From JADLDB01 sp040755835 (GTDB taxonomy: Bacteria > Myxococcota > Myxococcia > Myxococcales > Myxococcaceae), in the NCBI GenBank assembly GCA_040755835.1, contig JBFMAB010000119.1, positions 13,435 to 77,434 on the forward strand: a stretch of 64,000 bases of DNA, read 5' to 3'. Below are positions 1-14,099 of the stretch, one piece after another. A program made the translations under genes and the position numbers. Positions within the stretch are counted from its first letter, which is position 1, and each line of letters starts with the position of its first letter. A model generated the notes under the pieces. The model was not told the origin of the DNA, made no database searches, and saw only the letters and a program-made list of their open reading frames with translations.

Positions 1-14
1 CTCACACGCCGGCG

Positions 15-1157
15 TCAGTCGACCTCGGTGAACAGCTCCGGCAGCTCGCCTTCCACGTAGGTGAAGGTCTTCCGGCCGATCTCCCGGCCGTCCATCGTCA
101 GCACGCGCACGCGGTACTGCCCTTCCCTCGCCACCGTCGTGTACGCGAAGGTCCGGTAGCCCTCCTCGTTGCCGCCGGAGAGGCTCGTCGCGTACGGCGT
201 GCCGCGCGCGGTCCACCCGTGCTTGGGGTCGTCGTACTCCCACGCGAAGCGCACCTGGTCCTGGAACTTCGTGGGCGCGAAGATCTTCACAAACACCCAG
301 GCCTTCGAACCGGACGGCGCGACGAAGGTCGAGTCCTGCTCGCGCCAGAACTTCCAGATCGGCGCCTTCTCGTACTGCAGCGTGTAGTGAATGCCCTTCT
401 CGTCGCGCTCGCTCGTCACCGAGGCGTACACCGCGATGTGTTTGAGCGACAGCGGCACCGGCGGGATGACGTTGGCGAGGTACGCGAGCAGCAGCACGCC
501 CTGCATCACCAGCCCGGGGACGACGGCGCGCTTGAAGGTCCACTCGGGATCCTTCGTGAAGCGCGTGAAGAGCCGCCACAGCCCGTACGTCGCCGCCGAG
601 CCCGCCACCACCGCCAGCGGGTACTGCCAGGAGCGCAGCGCGCCCCACAGCACCGGCACCAGGTACGCGAGGAAGCTCGTCACCGCGAAGGACAGCAACA
701 GCACGCGGACGATCGGCCCCCGGCTGCGGAAGCGCGGCAGCTCGTTCGCCACGATGATGCCCGCCAGCGCCACCAGGAAGAGGAACGAGAGGATCCCCGA
801 CGACGCGCGAAAGTAGAACACCATGAAGGCGTTCAGGAGCGTCCCGAGGAGGAAGTGCATCACCCACAGGCGGATGCCCGCGAGCTTCCCGACGATGAGG
901 CCCGTCGGCTCCTTCCCGGCGACGTGGATGCGGTGGTCCCAGAAGATGAGCGCCGCCGACAGCACCAGGTACGCGCCCTGGTGGATGAGCAGCGGCGTCG
1001 AGTCGATGCGGTGCAGCAGCACCACGTCGAACAGGAAGCCCGCGAAGAAGAAGCTCACCTCGAAGGCGAGGTGGTAGCGCTCCTTGAAGGCCTTGAAGCG
1101 GCCGGCGAGGGACTTCGGCGCTTCGGCTGCGGACACCGCGGCGTCGGGCGAGCTCAT
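15..1157 (-). CDS. DUF2914-type membrane protein
   Basis: The protein is 380 aa. After a short hydrophilic N terminus there are about seven hydrophobic segments between residues 30 and 250. A soluble C-terminal domain (about 260-380) follows, rich in short beta strands and aromatic residues, and resembles the DUF2914 family (motifs such as WVFVKIFAP, HGWTARGTPYAT and GQYRVRVLTMDG). The soluble part is probably periplasmic. The biochemical role of the family is not known. It is the last gene of a tight minus-strand operon after yqgE, bolA and the glutaredoxin, 27 bp downstream of the latter. The start is the ATG at 1157. Family assignment is from recalled motif similarity. Confidence 0.75.
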   Translation of the reverse strand: MSSPDAAVSAAEAPKSLAGRFKAFKERYHLAFEVSFFFAGFLFDVVLLHRIDSTPLLIHQGAYLVLSAALIFWDHRIHVAGKEPTGLIVGKLAGIRLWVMHFLLGTLLNAFMVFYFRASSGILSFLFLVALAGIIVANELPRFRSRGPIVRVLLLSFAVTSFLAYLVPVLWGALRSWQYPLAVVAGSAATYGLWRLFTRFTKDPEWTFKRAVVPGLVMQGVLLLAYLANVIPPVPLSLKHIAVYASVTSERDEKGIHYTLQYEKAPIWKFWREQDSTFVAPSGSKAWVFVKIFAPTKFQDQVRFAWEYDDPKHGWTARGTPYATSLSGGNEEGYRTFAYTTVAREGQYRVRVLTMDGREIGRKTFTYVEGELPELFTEVD

Positions 1158-1184
1158 GAACGAGCCGCGGTTCTACCCCAGCCC

Positions 1185-1499
1185 TCAGCCGCCCTTCACC
1201 ATCGCCTCGAGCTCGCCGCGCGCCGCCAGCTCCGTGACGATGTCGCAGCCGCCAACGAACTGCCCGTTGATGTACACCTGCGGGATCGTCGGCCAGTTGC
1301 TGTACTCCTTGATGCCTTCGCGCACCGCGGGGTCGGCCAGCACGTCCACCGAGAAGATCGGGCCGTACGGCTTGAGCACCTCGAGCGCGCGCGCCGAGAA
1401 GCCGCACTGCGGAAAGAGTTGGTTGCCCTTCATGTAGAGGACGATCTTGTGGCTCTTCACCTCGTCGTCGAAGCGGGCCTTGAGCTCGGGGGTCAGCAT
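1185..1499 (-). CDS. grxD: Monothiol glutaredoxin, Grx4/GrxD type
   Basis: The protein is 104 aa, the usual length of single-domain monothiol glutaredoxins. The active site is CGFS at residues 32-35, preceded by the conserved MKGN segment. The WPTIPQVYINGQFVGGCDI region supplies the cis-proline and the GG-C-D glutathione-binding residues. Family members bind a [2Fe-2S] cluster with glutathione and pass clusters on, often with a BolA partner. The gene lies 37 bp downstream of a bolA gene on the same strand, which supports a Grx4-BolA pair in cytosolic Fe-S trafficking. Proteins of this class lack strong disulfide reductase activity. Confidence 0.95.
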   Translation of the reverse strand: MLTPELKARFDDEVKSHKIVLYMKGNQLFPQCGFSARALEVLKPYGPIFSVDVLADPAVREGIKEYSNWPTIPQVYINGQFVGGCDIVTELAARGELEAMVKGG

Positions 1500-1536
1500 C
1501 GGAGCGTCTCCTCGTGCGGGGGAATGAGCCGCGGCG

Positions 1537-1791
1537 TCAGGGCTTCACCCTGGCCCACTGCTCGGGGGAATAGGTCTTCAGCGCCAGCGCGTGCAACTCG
1601 CCGGTCGCCAGCACGTCCTTGAGCGGCGCGTAGACGAGCTGGTGCTGCTGCACCATCGACCTGCCGGTGAAGGCGGGGCTCACCACGCGCACTTCGAAGT
1701 GATCGCCGGTGCCGGTGGTGTCCACCACCTCGACCTCAGCTTCGGGCAGGGCCTGCGTGATGCGCGTCTTGATCCAGGCGGGGTCCAGCAT
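1537..1791 (-). CDS. bolA: BolA family protein
   Basis: The protein is 84 aa and has the BolA fold signature. A central V.SPAF.G segment is followed by QHQLVY (usually RHRLVY) and the C-terminal HALALKTYSPEQW segment with the conserved histidine. BolA proteins bind [2Fe-2S] clusters jointly with CGFS glutaredoxins, and the next gene downstream encodes such a glutaredoxin. The upstream gene is yqgE, 11 bp away, so the three are very likely one transcript. The short acidic YajG/IbaG-like form seen here fits a cluster-trafficking rather than a DNA-binding role. That last point is inference. Confidence 0.92.
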   Translation of the reverse strand: MLDPAWIKTRITQALPEAEVEVVDTTGTGDHFEVRVVSPAFTGRSMVQQHQLVYAPLKDVLATGELHALALKTYSPEQWARVKP

Positions 1792-1802
1792 GAGCGTCCT
1801 TC

Positions 1803-2348
1803 TCAGTTCAGCCCGCCGGTGGTGACCAGCATGGCGGGGTCGATGCCCATGCTCTTAATCACCTCTTCCCAGATGCGCTCGGGGTCCGACGTCAGCACGC
1901 CCGCGCGCGAGGCCTCGGTGAAGAGCCAGCTGCCCTGCTGCAGCTCGTGCTCCACCTGCCCCGGGCCCCAGCCCGCATAGCCCAGGCAAAAGCGCAGCGT
2001 GGCCGCTTCGTGCTTGAGCAGCTGCGCGAGCGCGTCGGAGGTGACCGACAGGTACAGCCCCGGCAGCACCTCGGCCTTCTCCTCGATGCCTTCCACGTCG
2101 TGCAGCACGAAGCCCCGGTACGACTCCACCGGTCCGCCGACGAAGAGGTGTTCCCTGGAGCGGCGCCGCGACACCTCCAGTTCCTGGCTCTTGCCCAGAT
2201 CCTCGAAGGTGAGGTTCGCCTGCCGGTTGATGACCAGGCCCATGGAGCCGCCGTCGCCGTGCTCGAGCATCAACACCACCGTCTTCTGGAAGTTCGGATC
2301 CAGCAGCTGGGGCATGGCGATGAGGAAACCGGGGGCGAGCGCCTTCAC
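1803..2348 (-). CDS. yqgE: YqgE/AlgH family protein
   Basis: The protein is 181 aa, typical of YqgE/AlgH (DUF179). It starts with the family hallmark 'APGFLIAMPQLLDPNF..TVVLMLEH', then GS.GLVINR, the GGPV segment near residue 90 and the FCLGYAGWGPGQ.E.EL block. The family has a known fold but no firm biochemical function; in Pseudomonas AlgH affects alginate. It heads the operon yqgE-bolA-grxD-DUF2914. The start ATG at 2348 is only 26 bp from the divergent oxidoreductase start, so at least one promoter must reach into a neighbouring coding region. Confidence 0.95.
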   Translation of the reverse strand: MKALAPGFLIAMPQLLDPNFQKTVVLMLEHGDGGSMGLVINRQANLTFEDLGKSQELEVSRRRSREHLFVGGPVESYRGFVLHDVEGIEEKAEVLPGLYLSVTSDALAQLLKHEAATLRFCLGYAGWGPGQVEHELQQGSWLFTEASRAGVLTSDPERIWEEVIKSMGIDPAMLVTTGGLN

Positions 2349-2374
2349 GCCGCCGAGTATAGAAAGTCAGCGCG

Positions 2375-3397
2375 ATGCGCGCCCTCGTGAATACCCGTTT
2401 CGGCGGTCCTGAAGTCCTCGAGGTCCAGGAGCGGCCCGATCCGCTGCCGCAGCCCGGCCAGGTGTTGGTGCGGGTCAGCCGCGCCGGCCTCAACTTCGCC
2501 GACATCGCCGCGCGAGTCGGCCTGTACCCGGACGCGCCGAAGTTTCCCACCGTCATGGGCTACGAGGCGGCGGGCCGCGTGGAGGCCGTCGGCTCCGGCG
2601 TCGCCGGCCTCGCGAAGGGCGACCGCGTCGTGGCACTGTGCCGCTTCGGCGCACAGGCGTCGCTGGTGGTCGCGCCGGCCACGCAGGTGCGGAAGATCCC
2701 CGACGCGATGAGCTTCGACGAGGCCGCCGCCCTGCCCGTCAACTACCTCACCGCCTACCACATGCTCTTCTGGGTCGCGCCGCTGATGCCGGGGATGAAG
2801 GTGCTCATCCACATGGCGGCGGGCGGCGTGGGCCTCGCTGCGATCCAGCTCTGCCGCACGGTAAAGGACGTGGAGATCTTCGGCACCGCGTCCGCCGGAA
2901 AGCACGCGCTCCTCGAGGAGCTCGGCGTGCACCACCGCATCGACTACCGCGCGCAGGACTACGCGGCCGAGGTGCTGCGCCTCACCGACGGCAAAGGCGT
3001 ACACCGGATCCTCGACGCGCTCGGCGGCCCCGACTGGGCCAGGGGCTACTCCATTCTCCGAAAGGGTGGCCACCTGCTGTGCTTCGGCTGGGCGAACATG
3101 GTGCAGGGCGAGAAGCGCAGCCTGCTCCGGGTGGCCTCGCAGTTCGTCCAGATGAAGCGGTACTCACCGATGGACCTCATGGACAAGAACCGGGGCCTCT
3201 CGGGCGTCAACCTCGGCCACCTGTGGGACGAGGTGGAGCTGCTCGGCGACCACCTCGAGCGGCTCCTCGAGCTGTACCGGACCGGGCAGATACGCCCGCA
3301 CGTCGACAAGATCTTCCCGCTCGAGCAGGCCGGCGAGGCCCACGCGTACGTGCAGGCGCGAAAGAACGTGGGGAAGGTGCTGCTCAGCTGCGACTGA
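2375..3397 (+). CDS. Zinc-independent medium-chain quinone oxidoreductase-like protein
   Basis: The protein is 340 aa and belongs to the medium-chain dehydrogenase/reductase superfamily, quinone-oxidoreductase branch. The N-terminal GroES-like domain runs to about residue 125, with no cysteine cluster for structural zinc. The Rossmann domain carries AAGGVG at about 148-153 for NADPH. Members reduce quinones or enone-type substrates; the substrate here cannot be told. It is a single gene, divergent from yqgE with a 26 bp gap, and ends 1 bp before the convergent DsbA-like gene. Its closest relatives may include VAT-1-type proteins, judging from the LGGPDW and 'KGG..LCFGWANM' segments. That is a weak inference. 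Confidence 0.88.
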   Translation: MRALVNTRFGGPEVLEVQERPDPLPQPGQVLVRVSRAGLNFADIAARVGLYPDAPKFPTVMGYEAAGRVEAVGSGVAGLAKGDRVVALCRFGAQASLVVAPATQVRKIPDAMSFDEAAALPVNYLTAYHMLFWVAPLMPGMKVLIHMAAGGVGLAAIQLCRTVKDVEIFGTASAGKHALLEELGVHHRIDYRAQDYAAEVLRLTDGKGVHRILDALGGPDWARGYSILRKGGHLLCFGWANMVQGEKRSLLRVASQFVQMKRYSPMDLMDKNRGLSGVNLGHLWDEVELLGDHLERLLELYRTGQIRPHVDKIFPLEQAGEAHAYVQARKNVGKVLLSCD

Positions 3398-3398
3398 G

Positions 3399-4427
3399 CT
3401 ACTTCCTCCCCGCCGCCTCGAGTTCCTGGTCGATGACCTTCCGGAACTCGTCCTCGGGCTGCGCGCCGGACAGCACGCGCCCGTTGATGAAGAAGGCCGG
3501 GGTGCCGGTGACGCCGGCCTTCTGCCCGGCGGCCATGTCGCGCTTCACCAGCGCGGCGGTGCGGCCCGAGTCGAGGCAGTCGTCGAACTTCTTCGAGTCC
3601 AGCCCCAGGGCCTGTGCCTGCGCCTTGAGCGCCTCGGGCTCGAGCTCCTGGCTCTCGAAGAGGGCGTCGTGCATCGCCCAGAACTTCCCCTGCTCGTCGG
3701 CGCAGGCGCCGGCCTCGGCGGCCTTCGGCGCCTTCTCGTGGAAGGACAGCGGGAAGTGGCGGAACACCAGGCGCACCTTGCCCTGGTAGCCGGCCAGCAC
3801 CTTGTCCAGCGTGGCCGCGGCGCGCGAGCAGTACGGGCACTGGAAGTCGGCGAACTCGACGATGGTGATCGCGGCCTTCTCGTCGCCCTTCGCAGGTCCG
3901 ATGGCCTCGACGCTCTTGCGGAGCCGCGCGGGCGCCTCGAGCGCCAGCGTGAACTTCGCGTCCTTCTTCAGCTGGTCGAAGACCTCGGCGGCGCGCTTCG
4001 CCTTGAGCTCGCGGGACACGGCCTGCGCCAGCTGCGGCTTCACGTCGTCGTAGCCCACGCCGTCCGGCAGGCGGCCCTTCACCTGCTCGTAGAGCCGCTT
4101 CATGTCGGCCTCCGCGGGCGGCGGCAGCCCCTCCTCGAGCTTCGCGGACAGCCACTCGTCGTCGCTCTTGCCGTCCTTCTTCGCGGCCTCGGCCACCAGC
4201 GCCTCCAGCGCGATGCGCTCGGCCGTCTCGACGCGGAGGTCGTAGATCTGCTCCTGCAGCTTCACGAGCTCGTCGGCCGCCCTGGCGTCCACCTCGGCCT
4301 GGCGGATGACCCGGTCGCCGTAGGTGGCCACCACGGGAGACGGGCCGCCCGCCGCGCCGCGATGGGACGCGGACGGTGTGGCACAGCCGAAGGACAGAAG
4401 GACGACGGCGAAGGCGAAGGGGCGCAT
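3399..4427 (-). CDS. DsbA-family thioredoxin-fold lipoprotein
   Basis: With the ATG at 4427 the protein is 342 aa and begins with a lipoprotein signal peptide whose lipobox ends LSFGC (Cys15). A longer frame to 4466 exists, but its extra residues would precede the signal peptide. Residues 35-165 are charged and helical, and resemble the N-terminal SurA/PpiC chaperone region. The C-terminal thioredoxin-4 (DsbA-like) domain has CPYC at 197-200 and a cis-proline in GVTGTPAFFINGR. It should act as a membrane-anchored thiol oxidase or isomerase facing the periplasm. It is convergent with the oxidoreductase gene and lies upstream of a separate cysteine-rich protein gene, which could be a client by proximity only. 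Confidence 0.88.
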   Translation of the reverse strand: MRPFAFAVVLLSFGCATPSASHRGAAGGPSPVVATYGDRVIRQAEVDARAADELVKLQEQIYDLRVETAERIALEALVAEAAKKDGKSDDEWLSAKLEEGLPPPAEADMKRLYEQVKGRLPDGVGYDDVKPQLAQAVSRELKAKRAAEVFDQLKKDAKFTLALEAPARLRKSVEAIGPAKGDEKAAITIVEFADFQCPYCSRAAATLDKVLAGYQGKVRLVFRHFPLSFHEKAPKAAEAGACADEQGKFWAMHDALFESQELEPEALKAQAQALGLDSKKFDDCLDSGRTAALVKRDMAAGQKAGVTGTPAFFINGRVLSGAQPEDEFRKVIDQELEAAGRK

Positions 4428-4485
4428 GAGGGCTGGGAACCTTAGCGGGTTCCCCGGACAAAGCACGCCCCCCCGGGCCTTTCAG

Positions 4486-4824
4486 TCAGTCCGTGCGCGC
4501 GCCCGGCACGCAGACGTGCACGGCCTGGGCGCCGGCGCCCTTTGCGCCCGACGGCAGCAGGTAGCCGCCGGACTCGAAGTAGCCTTCGCAGTGGAACTGC
4601 GGCGGGCACTCGAGGTCGCCCTCGCACGGGTCGACGCAGGTCCCCGCGGTGGCGAAGCCGTCGGGCTTGGGGAAGACGAGGCACCGCTCGGACTTCAGGC
4701 AGTTCCCGTGCACCAGGCACTCGGCGTGCGCCCGCTTCTCGATGGTCCGCGTACGCGACAGCACGACGCTGACGACCAGCGACAGCCCCACAAGCACGAG
4801 CAGCCAACGCCGCGGATCGCGCAT
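4486..4824 (-). CDS. Small secreted or membrane-anchored cysteine-rich protein
   Basis: The protein is 112 aa from the ATG at 4824; an in-frame GTG directly before it at 4827 is an alternative. A hydrophobic segment (about residues 6-25) acts as signal or anchor. The rest has eight cysteines with C-x5-C, C-x3-C and C-x6-C-like spacing, typical of disulfide-rich extracytoplasmic modules common in myxobacteria. A plausible GGGGAC ribosome site precedes the start. The gene begins 12 bp downstream of the lon stop codon, so it may be co-transcribed with lon. No function can be assigned. A DsbA-like gene lies next door, which fits a disulfide-bonded product. Confidence 0.7.
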   Translation of the reverse strand: MRDPRRWLLVLVGLSLVVSVVLSRTRTIEKRAHAECLVHGNCLKSERCLVFPKPDGFATAGTCVDPCEGDLECPPQFHCEGYFESGGYLLPSGAKGAGAQAVHVCVPGARTD

Positions 4825-4836
4825 CACCTGTCCCCG

Positions 4837-7245
<2,409 letters not shown>

Positions 7246-7287
7246 GCCTGTTGCCCTCTGTAGCCACTTCCTACTCCACCCGCCGCG

Positions 7288-9489
<2,202 letters not shown>

Positions 9490-9543
9490 CGGGCGCGTGA
9501 CATAGCGCACGGGCTGGTGCCGCGCAGGACTTCGCGAGCGCGC

Positions 9544-9942
9544 TCAGCCCTTCAGCCAGTTCTCGTAGCGGAGGCCCGGCACACGCCCGAAGTGCTTCGC
9601 GTTTCCGGAGACGAGGACGTGGTTGCCACTGCGGCAGATGCTGGCGATGCGCAGGTCGGGGTCGTCGAGCCGGCGGCCGCGGCCTTCGAGGTGCGCCCGA
9701 AGCTCGCCGTACTCCTGCGCGGCCGCCGCGTCGAAGTCGAGACACGCCATCGTCCGGCGGAGCGCCGTGACTGCCGCGAGCCACTTGCTGGCCGACGCGG
9801 TGCGGAGGGCTCCGAAGTACAACTCCCCCAGGGTCACGGCGGTCATGGCCACGTCGTCACGCGGAGGCGCGAGAAGCCGGCGACGAGCGGCGTCGGGCAG
9901 CCCTCGACGCATGGCGAGGCTGATGATGTCGGTATCGAGCAC
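9544..9942 (-). CDS. vapC: PIN-domain toxin, VapC type
   Basis: The protein is 132 aa. PIN-domain landmarks are visible: LDTDI at the N terminus (first acidic residue), GELYFGA (Glu), the DDPDLRIAS segment (third acidic site) and the C-terminal SGN..HF....GL..W signature. VapC proteins are Mg2+-dependent RNases that cut tRNA or rRNA. The start is a GTG at 9942, with GAGG close upstream. The gene begins 9 bp after the stop codon of the antitoxin gene. The pair interrupts the expected clpX-lon neighbourhood and is probably an insertion. Confidence 0.9.
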   Translation of the reverse strand: MLDTDIISLAMRRGLPDAARRRLLAPPRDDVAMTAVTLGELYFGALRTASASKWLAAVTALRRTMACLDFDAAAAQEYGELRAHLEGRGRRLDDPDLRIASICRSGNHVLVSGNAKHFGRVPGLRYENWLKG

Positions 9943-9951
9943 GTACCTCGG

Positions 9952-10215
9952 TCACCCGAGGTCGACGGGCCGCGACTTCTGGCGCTCTCTCGAGCGAACC
10001 ACGTCGCGCATGATCGCGTCGTAGTCGTCGACGCCGTCCATCAGGCCCTCGAGCTCTTCGAGCCAGGGCCCAGTCGCAGCCGCCTCCCCGACCGGCACCA
10101 GTACGGCGACCGCACGGCCGCGGCGCTCGATGACCACGCGGTCGCCAGCCTCTACGTCACGGAGCGCCTCGGCCAGGTGGGACTTGAACTGCGCGACGGG
10201 CATCCTCTTGACCAT
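9952..10215 (-). CDS. Phd/YefM-type antitoxin
   Basis: The protein is 87 aa from the ATG at 10215; the frame extends upstream, but the Phd-like start MVKRMPVAQFKSHL fits this ATG and a GAGG ribosome site lies 5 nt before it. The N-terminal Phd fold (VAQFKSHLAEALRDVEAGDRV and VIERRGRAVAVLVP) binds DNA and is followed by a charged toxin-binding tail. It should neutralise the adjacent PIN toxin and repress their shared operon. Such antitoxins are typical Lon or ClpP substrates, and both protease systems are encoded within 5 kb. The partnering of a Phd-type antitoxin with a VapC toxin is common. Confidence 0.9.
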   Translation of the reverse strand: MVKRMPVAQFKSHLAEALRDVEAGDRVVIERRGRAVAVLVPVGEAAATGPWLEELEGLMDGVDDYDAIMRDVVRSRERQKSRPVDLG

Positions 10216-10218
10216 GAT

Positions 10219-10234
10219 GACCTCTTTCGAGGTC
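10219..10234. promoter_or_regulatory. Inverted repeat over the antitoxin ribosome site
   Basis: On the minus strand the arms are GACCTC and GAGGTC around a GAAA tetraloop, ending 3 nt before the antitoxin ATG. The right arm contains the GAGG ribosome-binding site. It could be the operator bound by the Phd-type antitoxin, or an RNA hairpin that masks the ribosome site. The sequence alone cannot separate these. Confidence 0.5.
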
Positions 10235-10372
10235 CATGGTGACCGCTTCGGCGCTCCGCGGTCAATCCAGCCGGACGACGATGGTCCCACGCGCGCCGAG
10301 CACAACGGAGGGTGCGGTCAGCGACTGCGTCGGCCGCATCAGTGTCCCTGGGCGAACCCGAGACGAAGGGCC

Positions 10373-11680
<1,308 letters not shown>

Positions 11681-11725
11681 CGGTACCGTCGAGCCTAACG
11701 GGCCGGCCCGCGTTTCGCGAGTTGC

Positions 11726-12346
11726 CTACTTCTTGTCGGCGGGGTTCGCCGCGCCGCCGACCGGCTTGCGGGCGAAGACGTCGTCGATGAGCCCGTACTG
11801 CTTCGCCTCGAGCGCGCTCATGAAGTAGTCGCGATCGCAGTCCTTCTCGATCCGCTCGGCCGAGTGGCCCGTCGACTTCGCGAGGATGTCGTAGAGGACC
11901 CGCTTCAGGCGCACCATCTCGTTGACCTGGATCTCCATGTCGCGGGCCTGGCCGCGCGCGCCACCGAGCGGCTGGTGGATCATGATGCGCGAGTTCGGCA
12001 GCGCGAAGCGCTTGCCCTTGGCGCCGGCGCCCAGCAGCACCGCGCCCATCGACGCCGCCTGCCCGATGCAGATCGTCGACACCTGCGGCTTCACGTATTG
12101 CATGGTGTCGTAGATCGCGAGGCCGGCCGTCACCGAGCCGCCCGGCGAGTTGATGTACATCGTGATGTCCTTGTCGGGATCCTCCGACTCGAGGAACAAA
12201 AGCTGCGCCGTCACGCCGTTGGCCACGTCGTCGTCGATCTCGGTGCCCAACATGATGATGCGGTCGCGCAAGAGGCGCGCGTACAGGTCCCACACGCGCT
12301 CGCCGCGGTGGGTGGTCTCGACGATGGTCGGCGGCCAGTAGGGCAT
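11726..12346 (-). CDS. clpP: ClpP, proteolytic subunit
   Basis: The protein is 206 aa. The catalytic triad is Ser99 (GQAASMG), His124 (RIMIHQP) and an Asp in the DCDRD segment near 169-173. The INSPGGSV loop forms the oxyanion strand. The tetradecamer degrades proteins delivered by ClpX. A clear GGAG ribosome site precedes the ATG, and the gene follows tig by 22 bp, consistent with one tig-clpP-clpX transcript. Confidence 0.98.
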   Translation of the reverse strand: MPYWPPTIVETTHRGERVWDLYARLLRDRIIMLGTEIDDDVANGVTAQLLFLESEDPDKDITMYINSPGGSVTAGLAIYDTMQYVKPQVSTICIGQAASMGAVLLGAGAKGKRFALPNSRIMIHQPLGGARGQARDMEIQVNEMVRLKRVLYDILAKSTGHSAERIEKDCDRDYFMSALEAKQYGLIDDVFARKPVGGAANPADKK

Positions 12347-12368
12347 GACGGTCTCCTCGGTGGGGTGG

Positions 12369-13643
12369 CTACTCGAACTTCGCGTGGGACTTCACGAACT
12401 CAATCGCCTTCCGCTCCAGCGCGCGGCTCCTCAGGGTGTCCTTCCCCTGCGCGCTCTTGAACTGCGCCTTCACGGCGGGCAGCGGCGCGCCGGTCTCCTG
12501 CGAGATGAACTCGAGCTCGGCCTCGAGGTCCGCGTCGGTCGTGTCGAGCTTCTCGGCGGCGGCGATCGCCTCGAGCAGCAGCCGGCCGCGCACCTCGGTG
12601 AGCGACCTGGGCTTGAGCTCCTCGCGCAGCCTGTTCCAGTCGAGGTTCAGGTTGCGGAAGTCGAAGCCCTGGCGCCGCATCTGACCGAAGGCGCCGTCGA
12701 GCATGCTCTCGATGCCGCGCTCCACCAGCGCGTTGGGCACCTCGAAATCGTTCTTCTCGATGAGCTTCTGGAAGATGTCGGCGCGCTCGTCGACGGCGGC
12801 CGAGCGCTTCGCGGCGCGCTCGAGGTCCTGGCGGATGCGCGACTTCAGCGCGTCGAGGCTCTCGAGGCCGAGCTCCCTCGCGAACGCGTCGTCGGCCGCG
12901 GGCACCTTCTTGCCGCGCAGTTCCTTCAGCGTCACGGTGAACTTCGCCGTCTGGCCCTTCACCTCGTCGACGCGGTAGTCGGCCGGGAAGGTGTAGTCGA
13001 ACTCCTTCCGATCGCCGACCTTCATGCCTTCGAGCTGCGGGAGGTTGCCTTCGATCAGCTGGCCGTCGGCAACCTCGACGGTGACGTCTCGGCCGGTGTT
13101 GCCGGGGAAGGGCTGGCCGTCCTTCGTGGCGTCGAAGTCGATGAGCGCCAGGTCGCCCTTCTGCGCAACGTCGCGGCCCTCGATCTTCTCCACGGTGGTG
13201 CGGGACTCGCGCAGGCGCGCAAGCTGCTCCTCGACCTTCTCGTCGGCGACGTCGGTGGTGAACTTCTTGAGCACGAGGCCCTTGTAGTCCTTCGGGGTGA
13301 TCTCGGGCTTCACCTCGACGCGCGCGGTGAAGGCGAACGGCTTCTGCGCCTCGATCGCGCCGCCGGACAGCTGCGGGTCGCCGACCGCGGGCACGTTGTG
13401 CTCCTTCACCGCGTCGACGTAGGCGCGGATCTGCACGCGCTTGATGACGTCGGCCTCGACCTCGTTCTTGAACTTCTGCTCGAGGATGCGGCGGGGGACC
13501 TTCCCGGGGCGGAAGCCGGGCAGCCTCACCCGGCGCGACAGCTGCGCGTAGGCCTGCGACAGCTCCTTCTCGACGAACGAGGGCTCGACCTCGATCTGGA
13601 GCCGCTTCTCGATGGGCGAGACATTCTCGACCTGAACCTTCAT
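12369..13643 (-). CDS. tig: Trigger factor, ribosome-associated chaperone
   Basis: From the ATG at 13643 (MKVQVENVSPIEKRLQIEV) the protein is 424 aa; a longer open frame upstream lacks family similarity. The ribosome-docking signature is present as GFRPGKVP near residue 47. The FKBP-like domain covers about 150-240 (GDLALIDFDA to the YRVDEVKGQ segment), and the helical C-terminal arms follow. Trigger factor shelters nascent chains and has peptidyl-prolyl isomerase activity. It leads the tig-clpP-clpX operon. A tRNA-Leu gene lies about 175 bp upstream on the same strand. Confidence 0.97.
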   Translation of the reverse strand: MKVQVENVSPIEKRLQIEVEPSFVEKELSQAYAQLSRRVRLPGFRPGKVPRRILEQKFKNEVEADVIKRVQIRAYVDAVKEHNVPAVGDPQLSGGAIEAQKPFAFTARVEVKPEITPKDYKGLVLKKFTTDVADEKVEEQLARLRESRTTVEKIEGRDVAQKGDLALIDFDATKDGQPFPGNTGRDVTVEVADGQLIEGNLPQLEGMKVGDRKEFDYTFPADYRVDEVKGQTAKFTVTLKELRGKKVPAADDAFARELGLESLDALKSRIRQDLERAAKRSAAVDERADIFQKLIEKNDFEVPNALVERGIESMLDGAFGQMRRQGFDFRNLNLDWNRLREELKPRSLTEVRGRLLLEAIAAAEKLDTTDADLEAELEFISQETGAPLPAVKAQFKSAQGKDTLRSRALERKAIEFVKSHAKFE

Positions 13644-13818
13644 GAGACCTTCCCTGGTGGCGTCACCGCGCAGCGCGCGCGGGGCGAGACCGGCGGCTTT
13701 ATGGGAGGGTCCCCAGACGGTCAACGGCGGAGTCGATGGCGGCTCGGGCGCGATTGCGCTCGGAGAGGACATGCGGAGTCGAGCATCACGCGCGCACGCG
13801 CACGCGGCATCTGCTGAA

Positions 13819-13900
13819 TGGGCAGGGAGGGACTCGAACCCTCACTCCTCTCGGAACCAGATCCTAAGTCTGGCGCGGCTGCCAGTTACGCCACCTGCCC
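13819..13900 (-). tRNA. tRNA-Leu (anticodon TAG)
   Basis: The 82-nt type II tRNA has acceptor GGGCAGG/CCTGCCC, an anticodon stem CCAGA/TCTGG around a loop with TAG, and a long variable arm as required for leucine tRNAs. The T-arm is GAGGG-TTCGAGT-CCCTC. No 3' CCA is encoded. It is the last tRNA of the minus-strand array before tig. Confidence 0.95.
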
Positions 13901-13983
13901 CTGGCCCGCCGCGTCGTAGCACCTTCGCCGCGGGTAAAGAAAAACGGCCGGCGCCCTTGCGAGTCACCGGCCGTCTTTCCTTG

Positions 13984-14056
13984 TGAGAGCGGAAGGAATC
14001 GAACCTTCAACCTATGGATTAAGAGTCCATTGCTCTGCCAGTTGAGCTACGCTCCC
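13984..14056 (-). tRNA. tRNA-Lys (anticodon CTT)
   Basis: The 73-nt cloverleaf has acceptor GGGAGCG pairing with CGCTCTC (one G-T), anticodon stem TGGA/TCCA and loop CTCTTAA giving CTT. CCA is not encoded. It starts 43 nt downstream of the lgt-type stop codon on the same strand. Confidence 0.95.
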
Positions 14057-14099
14057 TCGCGTTTGGCGCGGCGCGTATACGGACGAACGCGCGCCCCTG

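Noticed and set aside
10236..10372. A 25-codon minus-strand frame between clpX and the antitoxin gene
   Set aside because: It is too short, has no ribosome site, and the surrounding gap has ordinary intergenic character.
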